Shown piece after piece: positions 1 through 7,003 of a DNA stretch of 41,821 bases (its first letter is position 1; every line of letters begins with the position of its first letter). Where the stretch lies: NCBI GenBank assembly GCA_019186845.1, contig JABARW010000005.1, positions 1 through 41,821 on the forward strand, given 5' to 3'. The position numbers were made by a program, and so were the translations under genes. The notes beneath the pieces were generated by a model. It searched no databases and was not told the origin of the DNA. It saw only the letters and a program-made list of their open reading frames with translations. The DNA is from Planctomycetota bacterium. Lineage in GTDB: Bacteria > Planctomycetota > UBA8742 > UBA2392.

Positions 1-1564
1 CGAACTCGAGCAGCGCCTCGCGCTGCGACAGGGCCAGCTCGCGCGCGGCGCGGCTGAGATTCAGGGGCAAAGGCATGAGCAGGCGCTGGCGCTCCAGCGG
101 CGCACTCTGCAGGCGGTGTTCGAGCATGTAGTAAAGAATGCGCTCGTGGAAGGCGTGCTGGTCGATGAGGACGACGGCGTCAGCCGTTTCCACCACGATG
201 TAGGTGTCGCCGACCTGGAACAGGCCGCGCGCCTGGGCCAGCAGGCCCTGGGGCGAGCCGGCGGGCTGCGGGGCCTGGGTGCCCTCGCGGCCGGCGAGGC
301 TGACAGGCGCCATGGCGGGCTGCGGGGCGCTTATCTCCATGGCGGCCACGGCCGCGGGCGCACGCGGCGCACTCTCGATCACCTGGGCCAGCACGGCGCG
401 GGCCTCAGCCCAGCGCTGCTCGGCGGCGCGCGCGCCGATCAGGGCGTCGGCCGAGAACATCTGGCCCGGCGGCGCGGAGGTCAGCTCGCCCACGGGCTCA
501 TAGGGCGAATCCGGCCGCGCCTGGGGCCCAAAGCCCTGGGCCGGGGCAGGACGGGCAAAGGACAGCCTGGGCAGCACGCCGCTGCCGATGAGCCGCTCCG
601 TGATGGCGCTTTTGATCAGGGCAAACAGGCGGTTGTGCTCAAGAAAGCGCACCTCGGTCTTGGCCGGGTGGACGTTGACGTCCACGGTGGCCGGGTCCAC
701 GCGCAGGAACAGGTAGGCCACCGGAAAGCGACCCGGCGGCAGAAACTCGCGGTAGGCCAGCATCACGGCCTGCATCAGGGCGCGGTCGCGGATGGGCCGG
801 CGATTAACGTAGAGCTGCAGGCCGCGCGAGTTGGGTTTGTGGGTGCCGGGCGGGGCGAGGAAGCCGTCCAGCGCGGCATAGGGCTCATGCTCATGCAGCT
901 CGAGCATGCCTTCAGCGAAGAGGTCGCCAAAGAGGGCCATCAGCCGCTCACTCTGGCTCTGGGCCGGCAAGTCAAAGGCCAGGCGCTCTCCGTGGCTGAG
1001 GCGCAGGGCCACTTCGGGGTTGGCCAGGGCGATGGCCTGCACCAGGTCCAGCGTGTGGGAGAACTCGGTGCTGTCGCTTTTGAGCCACTTGCGCCGCGCG
1101 GGCAGGTTGAAGAACAGGTCGCGCACCTCGATGGTGGTGCCGTCCTGGGCGGCGCAGGCGCGGCTGGGCCCCAGCTTGCCGCCATCGCAGGTGATTTCGC
1201 TGGCGTGGGGGTCCTCAGCGCGCTTGGAAACCAGGCGCACGCGCGACACGGAGGCGATGCTGGCCAGGGCCTCGCCGCGAAAGCCGTTGGTTTCAACGCC
1301 GAAGAGGTCTTCTGCGCTCTGGATTTTGCTGGTGGCGTGGGCGGCCAGGGCCAGTTCGAGGTCCTGGGGGTGGATGCCGGCACCGTTGTCCGTCACGCGA
1401 ATCAGGGTCTTGCCGGCATCGACCAGGGAGATGGCCACGCGCGAGGCGCCGGCGTCCAGGGCGTTTTCAAGCAGTTCCTTGACTACGCTGGCCGGACGTT
1501 CGACCACTTCGCCGGCGGCGATCTTGTTGGAGACTTCAGGCAAGAGCAGCTGGATGCGCCCCAT
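1..1564 (-). CDS. mutL: DNA mismatch repair protein MutL (C-terminus beyond left edge)
   Basis: MutL couples mismatch recognition by MutS to strand removal. 521 codons are visible; the stop lies off the left edge, and the family is usually about 600-650 residues. The GHKL ATPase domain is clear: KELLENALDAGA near residues 29-40 with the catalytic Glu30 and Asn34, DNGAGI at 59-64 and GFRGEAL at 94-100. The C-terminal dimerisation and nuclease domain begins near residue 450 and contains DQHAFHERILYY at 468-479. This matches the endonuclease motif DQHA(x)2E(x)4E except that the last Glu is Tyr479. The ATG at 1564 gives a standard MutL N-terminus and lies 6 nt below a TATGAT hexamer with no Shine-Dalgarno, so the mRNA may be leaderless. 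It is divergent from the H1-like gene. The family assignment is secure. Confidence 0.96.
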   Translation of the reverse strand, partial: MGRIQLLLPEVSNKIAAGEVVERPASVVKELLENALDAGASRVAISLVDAGKTLIRVTDNGAGIHPQDLELALAAHATSKIQSAEDLFGVETNGFRGEALASIASVSRVRLVSKRAEDPHASEITCDGGKLGPSRACAAQDGTTIEVRDLFFNLPARRKWLKSDSTEFSHTLDLVQAIALANPEVALRLSHGERLAFDLPAQSQSERLMALFGDLFAEGMLELHEHEPYAALDGFLAPPGTHKPNSRGLQLYVNRRPIRDRALMQAVMLAYREFLPPGRFPVAYLFLRVDPATVDVNVHPAKTEVRFLEHNRLFALIKSAITERLIGSGVLPRLSFARPAPAQGFGPQARPDSPYEPVGELTSAPPGQMFSADALIGARAAEQRWAEARAVLAQVIESAPRAPAAVAAMEISAPQPAMAPVSLAGREGTQAPQPAGSPQGLLAQARGLFQVGDTYIVVETADAVVLIDQHAFHERILYYMLEHRLQSAPLERQRLLMPLPLNLSRAARELALSQREALLEF

Positions 1565-1570
1565 CGCCGA

Positions 1571-1600
1571 ATCATAGACCTGCGTGCGACAACGCCACAA
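1571..1600 (-). promoter_or_regulatory. mutL promoter, leaderless type
   Basis: On the minus strand TATGAT (1576-1571) lies 6 nt upstream of the mutL ATG, with TTGTGG (1600-1595) 18 bp further up as a possible -35. Transcription would start at or next to the start codon. Confidence 0.5.
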
Positions 1601-1647
1601 GCTTGTTGGCAGTTCGTGGACAGCCTGACGGGAGAGAGGCCTGCTGG

Positions 1648-1676
1648 CCAATCAAGCCCAGCCGGGGCTTGATTGG
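1648..1676. repeat. Perfect 12-bp inverted repeat between divergent genes
   Basis: CCAATCAAGCCC (1648-1659) and GGGCTTGATTGG (1665-1676) are perfect inverted arms around a 5-nt centre. The palindrome lies between the divergent promoters of mutL and the H1-like gene and has no T-run on either side, so an operator or a protein-binding hairpin is more likely than a terminator. Confidence 0.5.
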
Positions 1677-1689
1677 GGCGATTAGTTTC

Positions 1690-1717
1690 TTGACTTTCGT
1701 CTAGATCGTCCTACTGT
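1690..1717 (+). promoter_or_regulatory. Sigma70-like promoter of the H1-like gene
   Basis: TTGACT (1690-1695) and TACTGT (1712-1717) are separated by 16 bp. The predicted start near 1724 gives a leader of about 57 nt before the ATG at 1781, which has a Shine-Dalgarno. Confidence 0.5.
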
Positions 1718-1780
1718 GCGCGCGAACTTGCATCACGACTGAAACCATTGGTCCCACTCGCCTCAACCAGGAGACAACGC

Positions 1781-2260
1781 ATGGCGGCGAAGAAAGGCAA
1801 GGGCAAGAAGGCGGCCGGAAAACCGGCCCGCAAGCCCGCCAAGAAAGCGGCCAAGAAGGCCAAGCCAGCCCCGAAGAAGTCCGCAAAAGGGGGGGCCAGG
1901 AAGGCTGCGGCGAAGAAGTCCGCGCCCAAGAAGGCCGTAAAGAAGGCGGCGGCGAAGAAGCCAGCGCCCAAGAAGCCGGCCCCCAAGAAGCCGGCGGTGA
2001 AGAAGCCGGCCGCGACCAAGAAGCCTGCCGCCAAGCCGGTGCAGGCGGCGGGTCCCGTCAGCGCGCCCCAGCAGCCGGAAGTCAAGCCGGCCGCCGAGCA
2101 GCGTGAGGGCGATGACGAAGAGGAGGAGGAAGAGGGGAAACCCTCCCGAACCGACATGCCCAAGCCCAGCACCGCTGGCCGCCTCTTTGACGACGAGGAC
2201 GAACTCGAGAACTATGACCCTCTCTTCGACGAGATTGACGAAGAGATCGATGAAGGCTAG
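1781..2260 (+). CDS. Histone H1-like lysine-rich protein with acidic tail
   Basis: A 159-residue bipolar protein. Residues 1 to about 88 are almost entirely Lys, Ala and Pro in KKPA/KKAA-type repeats, like the C-terminal tail of eukaryotic H1 and the bacterial H1-like proteins (AlgP, Hc1 and others). The C-terminal third is strongly acidic, with a Glu run near residue 115 and an Asp/Glu-rich end (FDEIDEEIDEG). There is no globular domain or signal peptide. By family analogy it should bind DNA or RNA non-specifically; the acidic tail could moderate binding or recruit basic partners (inference). The start at 1781 is chosen over an upstream in-frame ATG at 1748 because AGGAGA at 1768-1773 precedes it. 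A strong terminator follows. Low-complexity composition prevents precise orthology. Confidence 0.8.
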   Translation: MAAKKGKGKKAAGKPARKPAKKAAKKAKPAPKKSAKGGARKAAAKKSAPKKAVKKAAAKKPAPKKPAPKKPAVKKPAATKKPAAKPVQAAGPVSAPQQPEVKPAAEQREGDDEEEEEEGKPSRTDMPKPSTAGRLFDDEDELENYDPLFDEIDEEIDEG

Positions 2261-2278
2261 TTCTCCGCTGCTGATGTC

Positions 2279-2311
2279 AGGCCCGGTCTCTTCCAGAGGC
2301 CGGGCCTTTTT
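2279..2311 (+). terminator. Rho-independent terminator after the H1-like gene
   Basis: A 12-bp stem (2279-2290 with 2296-2307, one G-T wobble), 5-nt loop and T5 run. It lies 27 nt before the tyrS ATG, so tyrS needs readthrough or its own promoter. Confidence 0.85.
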
Positions 2312-2337
2312 GCTTGCGGACTTTCGCGAAAGCCACC

Positions 2338-3570
2338 ATGCCCCACTTCAAGCCCATCGACGAGCAACTTACCGACCTGCTGCGCGGCGCCGTGGACGTG
2401 GCCAGCCTCGACGAACTCAAGGCGCGGCTGCGCCAATGCGTCAACACGGGCAAGCCCTTGCGCGTGAAGCTGGGGGTGGACCCCAGTTCGCCGGACCTGC
2501 ACCTGGGCCACACCCTGCAGATGCGGCGCCTGCGCGCCTTCCAGGACCACGGGCACCAGGCTGTGCTGATTATCGGGGACTACACGGCCATGGTGGGCGA
2601 CCCCTCGGGCAAGAACAAGACCCGGCCCCAGCTCACCCACCAGGCGGTGGAGCAGAACGCCCAGACCTACCTCGATCAGGCCGGCAAGGTTCTTGACCTG
2701 TCAAGGCTCGAGATCCGCCGCAACGGCGAGTGGTTCTCGAAGATGCATTTCATGGATGTACTGAAGCTGTGCGCCCGCACCACCGTGGCCCGCCTGCTGG
2801 AGCGCGACGACTTCCTCAAGCGCTACAAGGCCGAGCAGCCCATTTCGCTGCACGAGTTTCTCTATCCGCTGATGCAGGGCTGGGACAGTGTGATGGTCCA
2901 GGCTGACGTCGAGCTGGGCGGCTCGGACCAGCTCTTCAACCTGCTGATGGGGCGCAAGCTTCAGGAGCAGGAGGGGATGCACCCCCAGGTCTGCATCACC
3001 GGGCCGCTGCTTGAGGGCCTCGATGGCGAGCAGAAGATGTCCAAGTCGCTCAACAACGCCATTGCCATCAACGAGAACGCCCGCGACATGTTCGGCAAGA
3101 CCATGTCCATCCCCGACAGCGCCATGCGCAAGTGGTTCACCTACCTGACGCGCACGACCCTGGAGCGCATTGAGACGCTGTGCGACCCCGCACGCACCCA
3201 CCCGCGCGAGGCCAAGCTTGCCCTGGCCCACCTGATCACCCGCGACTTGCACGGAGATGAGGCGGCCCATGCCGCGCGGGCGGCCTTCGAGGCCATCAGC
3301 CGCAAGAAACTGCCCGAGGACATCAAGTCGGCGGCCGTAGCGCTGGAGGGCGAGTCCGTCGCGGTCTGGGCGCTGGTCAAGCAGGTGCACGGCGGATCAG
3401 GGGCCGAGGCCAGGCGCCTGGTGAGCCAGGGGGGCGTGCACCTGATCGAGCCCGACAACCTCGATGAGCGCACCCTCAATGATGAAAAGGCCCAGTTCGG
3501 GAAGTCGGAACTCGACGGCCGCATCCTCAAAGTCGGAAAGCGGCACTTCTATCGGCTGAAATTGAGCTGA
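2338..3570 (+). CDS. tyrS: Tyrosyl-tRNA synthetase
   Basis: Class I aminoacyl-tRNA synthetase that charges tRNA-Tyr in the cytoplasm. 410 residues, normal for bacterial TyrS. The HIGH signature is HLGH at 55-58 in a VDPSSPDLHLGH context, and KMSKS is exact at 233-237. A C-terminal S4-type RNA-binding domain spans about 340-408. The HLGH context and length fit the TyrZ-like (TyrRS-2) subgroup rather than the E. coli type. ATG 2338 is preferred to an upstream TTG at 2314 because it gives the expected N-terminus; no clear Shine-Dalgarno is present. It ends 9 nt from the convergent cyclophilin gene, with no terminator hairpin seen between them. Confidence 0.97.
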   Translation: MPHFKPIDEQLTDLLRGAVDVASLDELKARLRQCVNTGKPLRVKLGVDPSSPDLHLGHTLQMRRLRAFQDHGHQAVLIIGDYTAMVGDPSGKNKTRPQLTHQAVEQNAQTYLDQAGKVLDLSRLEIRRNGEWFSKMHFMDVLKLCARTTVARLLERDDFLKRYKAEQPISLHEFLYPLMQGWDSVMVQADVELGGSDQLFNLLMGRKLQEQEGMHPQVCITGPLLEGLDGEQKMSKSLNNAIAINENARDMFGKTMSIPDSAMRKWFTYLTRTTLERIETLCDPARTHPREAKLALAHLITRDLHGDEAAHAARAAFEAISRKKLPEDIKSAAVALEGESVAVWALVKQVHGGSGAEARRLVSQGGVHLIEPDNLDERTLNDEKAQFGKSELDGRILKVGKRHFYRLKLS

Positions 3571-3579
3571 AACAGGGGC

Positions 3580-4419
3580 CTACTCGATACTCACTTCGAC
3601 CTTCTGCATGGAGTATTTGCCGGCGTTGTCCTCGCTGGCGCCGATCTTGGCCACGGCGTCCATGCCGCCCTCCACCTGCCCGAACACCGTGTAGTTGTTG
3701 TCGAGGTGGGGCGTGATGGCCGTACACACAAAAAACTGGCTGCCTGCGCTGTGCGGATCGGGCTTGCGCGCCATGCTCAAGATGCCCGGCACGTGCCGGA
3801 TTTCATTAAATTCGGAGGGAATGGCATAGCCGGGGCCCCCCGTGCCCGTGCCCGTGGGGTCGCCGCCCTGGATCACGAAATTGGGCACCACGCGGTGAAA
3901 CTTGATGCCGTTGAAGTAGCCCTTCTGGGCCAGCTGCAACCAGCTCAATACATGATTGTGGGCGCGCTCGGGGAAAAAGATGACCGTGAAGGCTCCCGCC
4001 TGGGTGGTGACGCGCGCTTTGAAGCGCTGGCCCTTCTGGGCCGGCGTGACTTTGAAATTCTCGAGGTTGCTGCGCGCAGCGCTGGAACGCGCAAACCCCG
4101 GCGCATAGGGCCCGCTGTGGCCGTGAAGGGCCGTCAGGGTGAAGCTGCCCGGCTCCACGGCCAGGAGCTCAATCTGGCCCTGGGTGCTTTCTCCGGGCTT
4201 GAGCGTGACCGTCTCCACCTGCTGCCCCGTGCGCACGAGGCAGCTTTCCGGGGTGGGAGCTGATTTGTCGCGCTGCAGCAGAAAACTGACCGAGGCAAGG
4301 TCGAACCTGGGTTTGGCCGCCTGCGCGGGGGACTTGCCGTCGTTGGTGACCTTCACCGTGGCGAGGATCTTGTCGCCAAGCCGGTAATCCTTCTTGTCGA
4401 GCGTGAGCTGAACGTTCAT
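3580..4419 (-). CDS. Cyclophilin-type peptidyl-prolyl isomerase with N-terminal beta domain
   Basis: Catalyses cis-trans isomerisation of Xaa-Pro bonds. The cyclophilin domain covers about residues 130-279, with FHRVVPNFVIQGGDP, GSQFFV and a late FGQV motif, all typical of the active-site groove. Residues 1-125 form a separate domain of alternating beta-type segments, starting with DYRLGDKILATVKVTN, that resembles Ig-like or BsuPI-like beta sandwiches (inference). No signal peptide is visible, so the protein is probably cytoplasmic. It starts 18 nt after the stop of the His-rich membrane protein and is probably co-transcribed with it. PPIases combined with His-rich metal-binding segments are known in SlyD; here the two functions would be on separate polypeptides. 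Confidence 0.93.
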   Translation of the reverse strand: MNVQLTLDKKDYRLGDKILATVKVTNDGKSPAQAAKPRFDLASVSFLLQRDKSAPTPESCLVRTGQQVETVTLKPGESTQGQIELLAVEPGSFTLTALHGHSGPYAPGFARSSAARSNLENFKVTPAQKGQRFKARVTTQAGAFTVIFFPERAHNHVLSWLQLAQKGYFNGIKFHRVVPNFVIQGGDPTGTGTGGPGYAIPSEFNEIRHVPGILSMARKPDPHSAGSQFFVCTAITPHLDNNYTVFGQVEGGMDAVAKIGASEDNAGKYSMQKVEVSIE

Positions 4420-4437
4420 GGGGACCCTTGCGCGGGA

Positions 4438-4749
4438 CTACCGGCCAAAACCTGTCAACATCGCAGCCGCGATCAGTACGACAAACAGCAGAAAGATGCC
4501 GTAGGCGACCCAGCTTCGCACCGAGATGTCCTCGACGCGCGCGGGGGGCGCCACCAGATAGCGGGGCGCAGGCGGCGCATGGTGCCCGTGGTCGTCATGG
4601 CCGTGGCCGTGAGCGTCGTGCCCATGCCCGTGGTCGTCATGGCCGTGGCCGTGAGCGTCGTGCCCATGCCCGTGGTCGTGAGCATCGTGCCCGTGGTCGT
4701 GAGCGTCGTGGCTGTGAGTGTCGTGGCCCGCTTGTTCTGCCTGTGACAT
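4438..4749 (-). CDS. His/Asp/Gly-rich putative metal-binding membrane protein
   Basis: 103 residues. About residues 9-57 contain 22 histidines in HGHD, HDAH and HDDH patterns, a composition typical of Ni/Zn/Co storage or delivery proteins (Hpn-like, or the tails of SlyD and ZIP/CDF proteins). After a Pro/Ala linker, residues about 81-100 form one hydrophobic helix ([16 protein letters not shown]) ending just before the C-terminus, so it looks tail-anchored with the His domain in the cytoplasm (inference; the opposite topology cannot be excluded). Part of the His domain is a perfect 42-bp tandem duplication. GAGGAA precedes the ATG at 4749. It is first in a two-gene unit with the cyclophilin and has its own promoter. 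Metal specificity is unknown. Confidence 0.8.
   Translation of the reverse strand: MSQAEQAGHDTHSHDAHDHGHDAHDHGHGHDAHGHGHDDHGHGHDAHGHGHDDHGHHAPPAPRYLVAPPARVEDISVRSWVAYGIFLLFVVLIAAAMLTGFGR
4585..4668. repeat. Two perfect 42-bp tandem repeats in the His-rich gene
   Basis: Copies at 4585-4626 and 4627-4668 are identical, each encoding 14 residues of the His/Asp/Gly pattern; a third copy begins at 4669 and diverges after 11 nt. In-frame duplication of this kind changes the number of His ligands without breaking the gene. Confidence 0.9.
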
Positions 4750-4804
4750 GCAGGTTCCTCATGGTGGCCCAAGCGGCAAGCATCCGCCGGTAGCCGGGGC
4801 GCGA

Positions 4805-4833
4805 ATCATAGGCAGAGCGGGGCTTGGGTGCAA
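4805..4833 (-). promoter_or_regulatory. Sigma70-like promoter of the His-rich/cyclophilin operon
   Basis: On the minus strand TTGCAC (4833-4828), 17 bp, TATGAT (4810-4805). The predicted leader is about 50 nt and ends in a GAGGAA ribosome-binding site. Confidence 0.55.
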
Positions 4834-4868
4834 CAAGCGCGCATCGGCGCGGGCTGCATGGAGTTCAC

Positions 4869-6734
4869 TCAAGTATCGTCGCGGAAATCCGGCACATCCG
4901 GCATGTTGTCCAGTTCCCGTTCCAGTTTCACCTCATCGTCAGGGTGCGTCGCGGGCTGGGGTTCCACGGGTTGCACGCTGGGCGCGGCAGCGGGAGCTCC
5001 GTCCTCGATGGTTTCGGACTGGCGGGAAATCTCGGCAATCTTGTCCAAGACAGGCTTCTTCTCTTCGGGGCTGCGGGCCTCGGCCGCCAGTTGAGCCAGC
5101 TTCATGGCCTGTCCCAGGCGCACCGCCAGTGCCCGCGCCTGTTTGCGCAGGGAGATGACTTCGTCGAGCCTCTGGCTCGATTCAGCATAGGCCGTCTGCA
5201 GTCGCGCTTCGTAGGACTTGAGTTCGGCCCTGCGGGTGCTGTCCAGATCGCCGAGGCGGGCTGCCAGGCGCGTGCGTTCGTCCTCAGAGGCCTTGAGGCG
5301 CGCGGCGAGGCGGGCGATTTCTTCGTCAGCCAGAGAGGAAGCGCCCGTGGCGTCCTTGGCGCGGATGATCTCCGTGTCGGAGAGGCGGGCCTTGGCCGCG
5401 GCCAGGGCTCTTTCCAGTTCTTCGGCGCGGCTCTGGGCTTCGCGCTGGGACTCGGCGGTGACGCGCTTTTCGGCCTCCAGCTTTTCTATCTTGCGGCGCA
5501 ACTCCATGTTCTGGGCGTGTTCCGCCGCAATTTCGTTCTGCAGGGCCGGAATGCGCCGCTGGGAAAGCCGGAAGCTTCGCGCGGCTTCGCTGTCCAGTCG
5601 CTCGCGGGCTTCCTTGACTTCGCGCTCGGCCGTGTCGGCCCGCTTCTTGTCGGCCTGGGCGCTTTCCTCGGCCGCCTTGGCGCGCGCCTCCGCCTCGTCG
5701 ATGCGGGCCTGTGCCCCCTCGGCCAAGCCCCGGGCTTCGGCCAGGTCCATCTGGGCCTGGGCCAGGGCGCGGGTGACGCGCTCGAGTTCCGCCTGCCGGT
5801 CATCAAGTTCGCGGGAGCGGCGCAGCACGTCGGCCGCCTGGTCGCCCATCTGGGCCAGCTCGTTGCGGGCCAGCGCCAGCTCGCGTTCATGGCGCGCCGC
5901 CAGTTCAGCCCTGGCGTCGGTCTCAGCGCGGGCCTGGGCCAGGGCCTGCTTGAGCGACTCCGCGCGGGCGTCGGCTTCGCGCTGGCGCCGCACCAGTTCT
6001 TCGTTGGCGTGCTCGACGCGCGCAATGGCGCCCTGGGCCTCCTCCAGCGCCGCCCTCAGGCGCGCTTCCTCCTGCTCGCGCTCGTCGTCCAGGGGAGGCG
6101 TGGCGGCGGACTGGCGCTCGACCAGCAGCGCGTTGAGGCGGGCCATTTCGGCGCGGGCCAGCTCCATCTCGTTGCGAGCCACGCGCAGGTCATCCTCGGC
6201 CATGGCGCGGGCGGACGCGGCGGCCTCAAGTTCGGCGCGCAGGCGTGTGACTTCGCCGGGGGCGGGAGCGCGCTTGAGCTGCTCTGAAAGTTCACGGGTG
6301 TGGTCGCGGGCGCGCATCGCCTCATCCTGCGCCTGTTTGAGGGCCACCTGAAGTTCGCCCAGCTTCTGGGTCAGGGCGGCGCGCAGCTGTTCCTGCTCTT
6401 GGGCGCGGGCCTGGGCCTCCTCGGCTTCTTCCACGCTGGGCAGTTCGCGCTGGGCCGGGGCGTCGTCAAATCCCGTGGCGGGGGCTTCCACGTCCAGGTC
6501 CGGCTGGACATCGAGGGGGGCATCGGCGTCTTCGCTAAGGGACTCTTCCGCGAGGGGAACGTCGCGCACAGAGATGGGCACATCACGCACCGTCAAAGGT
6601 TCGGGCGCGTTGAGGGGCTGCAGGTCGCCAAAGCCCTCGTCGAAGCCCAGGTCCGAGTTGAAAGAGGCGTCTGGCAGGGCCTCCGGCTCCGGGGGCGCCT
6701 GGTCGGGGTCTTGCTTTCTTGCCGGCTCGGGCAT
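4869..6734 (-). CDS. Long coiled-coil protein of unknown function
   Basis: 621 residues. Residues 1 to about 110 are acidic, Pro-rich and probably disordered; about 115-560 form an almost unbroken Ala/Glu/Arg/Leu heptad coiled coil; the C-terminus is again acidic and disordered. There is no Walker motif, hinge, signal peptide or membrane helix, so it is not an SMC ATPase and is probably a cytoplasmic structural or scaffold protein (inference). The ATG at 6734 lies 9 nt below a TAGAAT hexamer without a Shine-Dalgarno, suggesting a leaderless mRNA. Directly upstream is the palindromic element at 6750-6905. The downstream His-rich gene starts 119 nt away with its own promoter. No specific family could be assigned. 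Confidence 0.75.
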   Translation of the reverse strand: MPEPARKQDPDQAPPEPEALPDASFNSDLGFDEGFGDLQPLNAPEPLTVRDVPISVRDVPLAEESLSEDADAPLDVQPDLDVEAPATGFDDAPAQRELPSVEEAEEAQARAQEQEQLRAALTQKLGELQVALKQAQDEAMRARDHTRELSEQLKRAPAPGEVTRLRAELEAAASARAMAEDDLRVARNEMELARAEMARLNALLVERQSAATPPLDDEREQEEARLRAALEEAQGAIARVEHANEELVRRQREADARAESLKQALAQARAETDARAELAARHERELALARNELAQMGDQAADVLRRSRELDDRQAELERVTRALAQAQMDLAEARGLAEGAQARIDEAEARAKAAEESAQADKKRADTAEREVKEARERLDSEAARSFRLSQRRIPALQNEIAAEHAQNMELRRKIEKLEAEKRVTAESQREAQSRAEELERALAAAKARLSDTEIIRAKDATGASSLADEEIARLAARLKASEDERTRLAARLGDLDSTRRAELKSYEARLQTAYAESSQRLDEVISLRKQARALAVRLGQAMKLAQLAAEARSPEEKKPVLDKIAEISRQSETIEDGAPAAAPSVQPVEPQPATHPDDEVKLERELDNMPDVPDFRDDT

Positions 6735-6743
6735 GGCCCGCTG

Positions 6744-6749
6744 ATTCTA
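6744..6749 (-). promoter_or_regulatory. -10 hexamer of the coiled-coil gene, leaderless type
   Basis: TAGAAT on the minus strand, 9 nt upstream of the ATG at 6734. It abuts the end of the repeat element at 6750, so any -35 contact would fall inside the repeat. Confidence 0.5.
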
Positions 6750-6905
6750 GCAGGTCGCTGAAAAAGTGGCATCCGGCCACTTTCTCAACCCGGTCCGGAC
6801 AGAAGTGAGTTTGGCCCGGCCTTCCCTTCAGGCGGCGTGCCGGCCGCCTGAAATGCGCAAGCCAGGCAGGGCTTGCGGTCACAGGCCGTTTCTCAGCAGC
6901 CTGCC
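6750..6905. repeat. 156-bp palindromic element with imperfect terminal inverted repeats
   Basis: The left end GCAGGTCGCTGAAAAAG (6750-6766) and the reverse complement of the right end, GGCAGGCTGCTGAGAAAC (6905-6888), are closely similar. Inside are three hairpins: TGAAAAAGTGGC with GCCACTTTCTCA near 6759-6787, one built on CAGGCGGC and GCCGCCTG near 6831-6851, and one on GCAAGCC and GGCTTGC near 6857-6877. It contains no ORF. The ends match the 35-bp palindromes at 31499 and 32114, so this is a dispersed family resembling MITE or REP-type repeats. Confidence 0.6.
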
Positions 6906-6967
6906 AGCGGGCACAAGGTTGAGCCAGAGCCCCCCGCAGGCCCGGCTGGGGGAAATGCACCGCGGGG

Positions 6968-6996
6968 GCGACAGGCGGGACCTTTGGCCCTATAGT
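6968..6996 (+). promoter_or_regulatory. rnr promoter, leaderless type
   Basis: TATAGT (6991-6996) lies 7 nt upstream of the GTG start of rnr. GCGACA (6968-6973), 17 bp upstream, matches the last four bases of the -35 consensus. Confidence 0.5.
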
Positions 6997-7003
6997 CCGC
7001 GCC

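Noticed and set aside
116..1672. 518-codon open frame on the plus strand across mutL
   Set aside because: It is antisense to clear MutL motifs; long open frames opposite coding genes are expected at this G+C content.
4869..6734. SMC-type ATPase
   Set aside because: The coiled coil is long, but no Walker A/B, hinge or signature motif is present.
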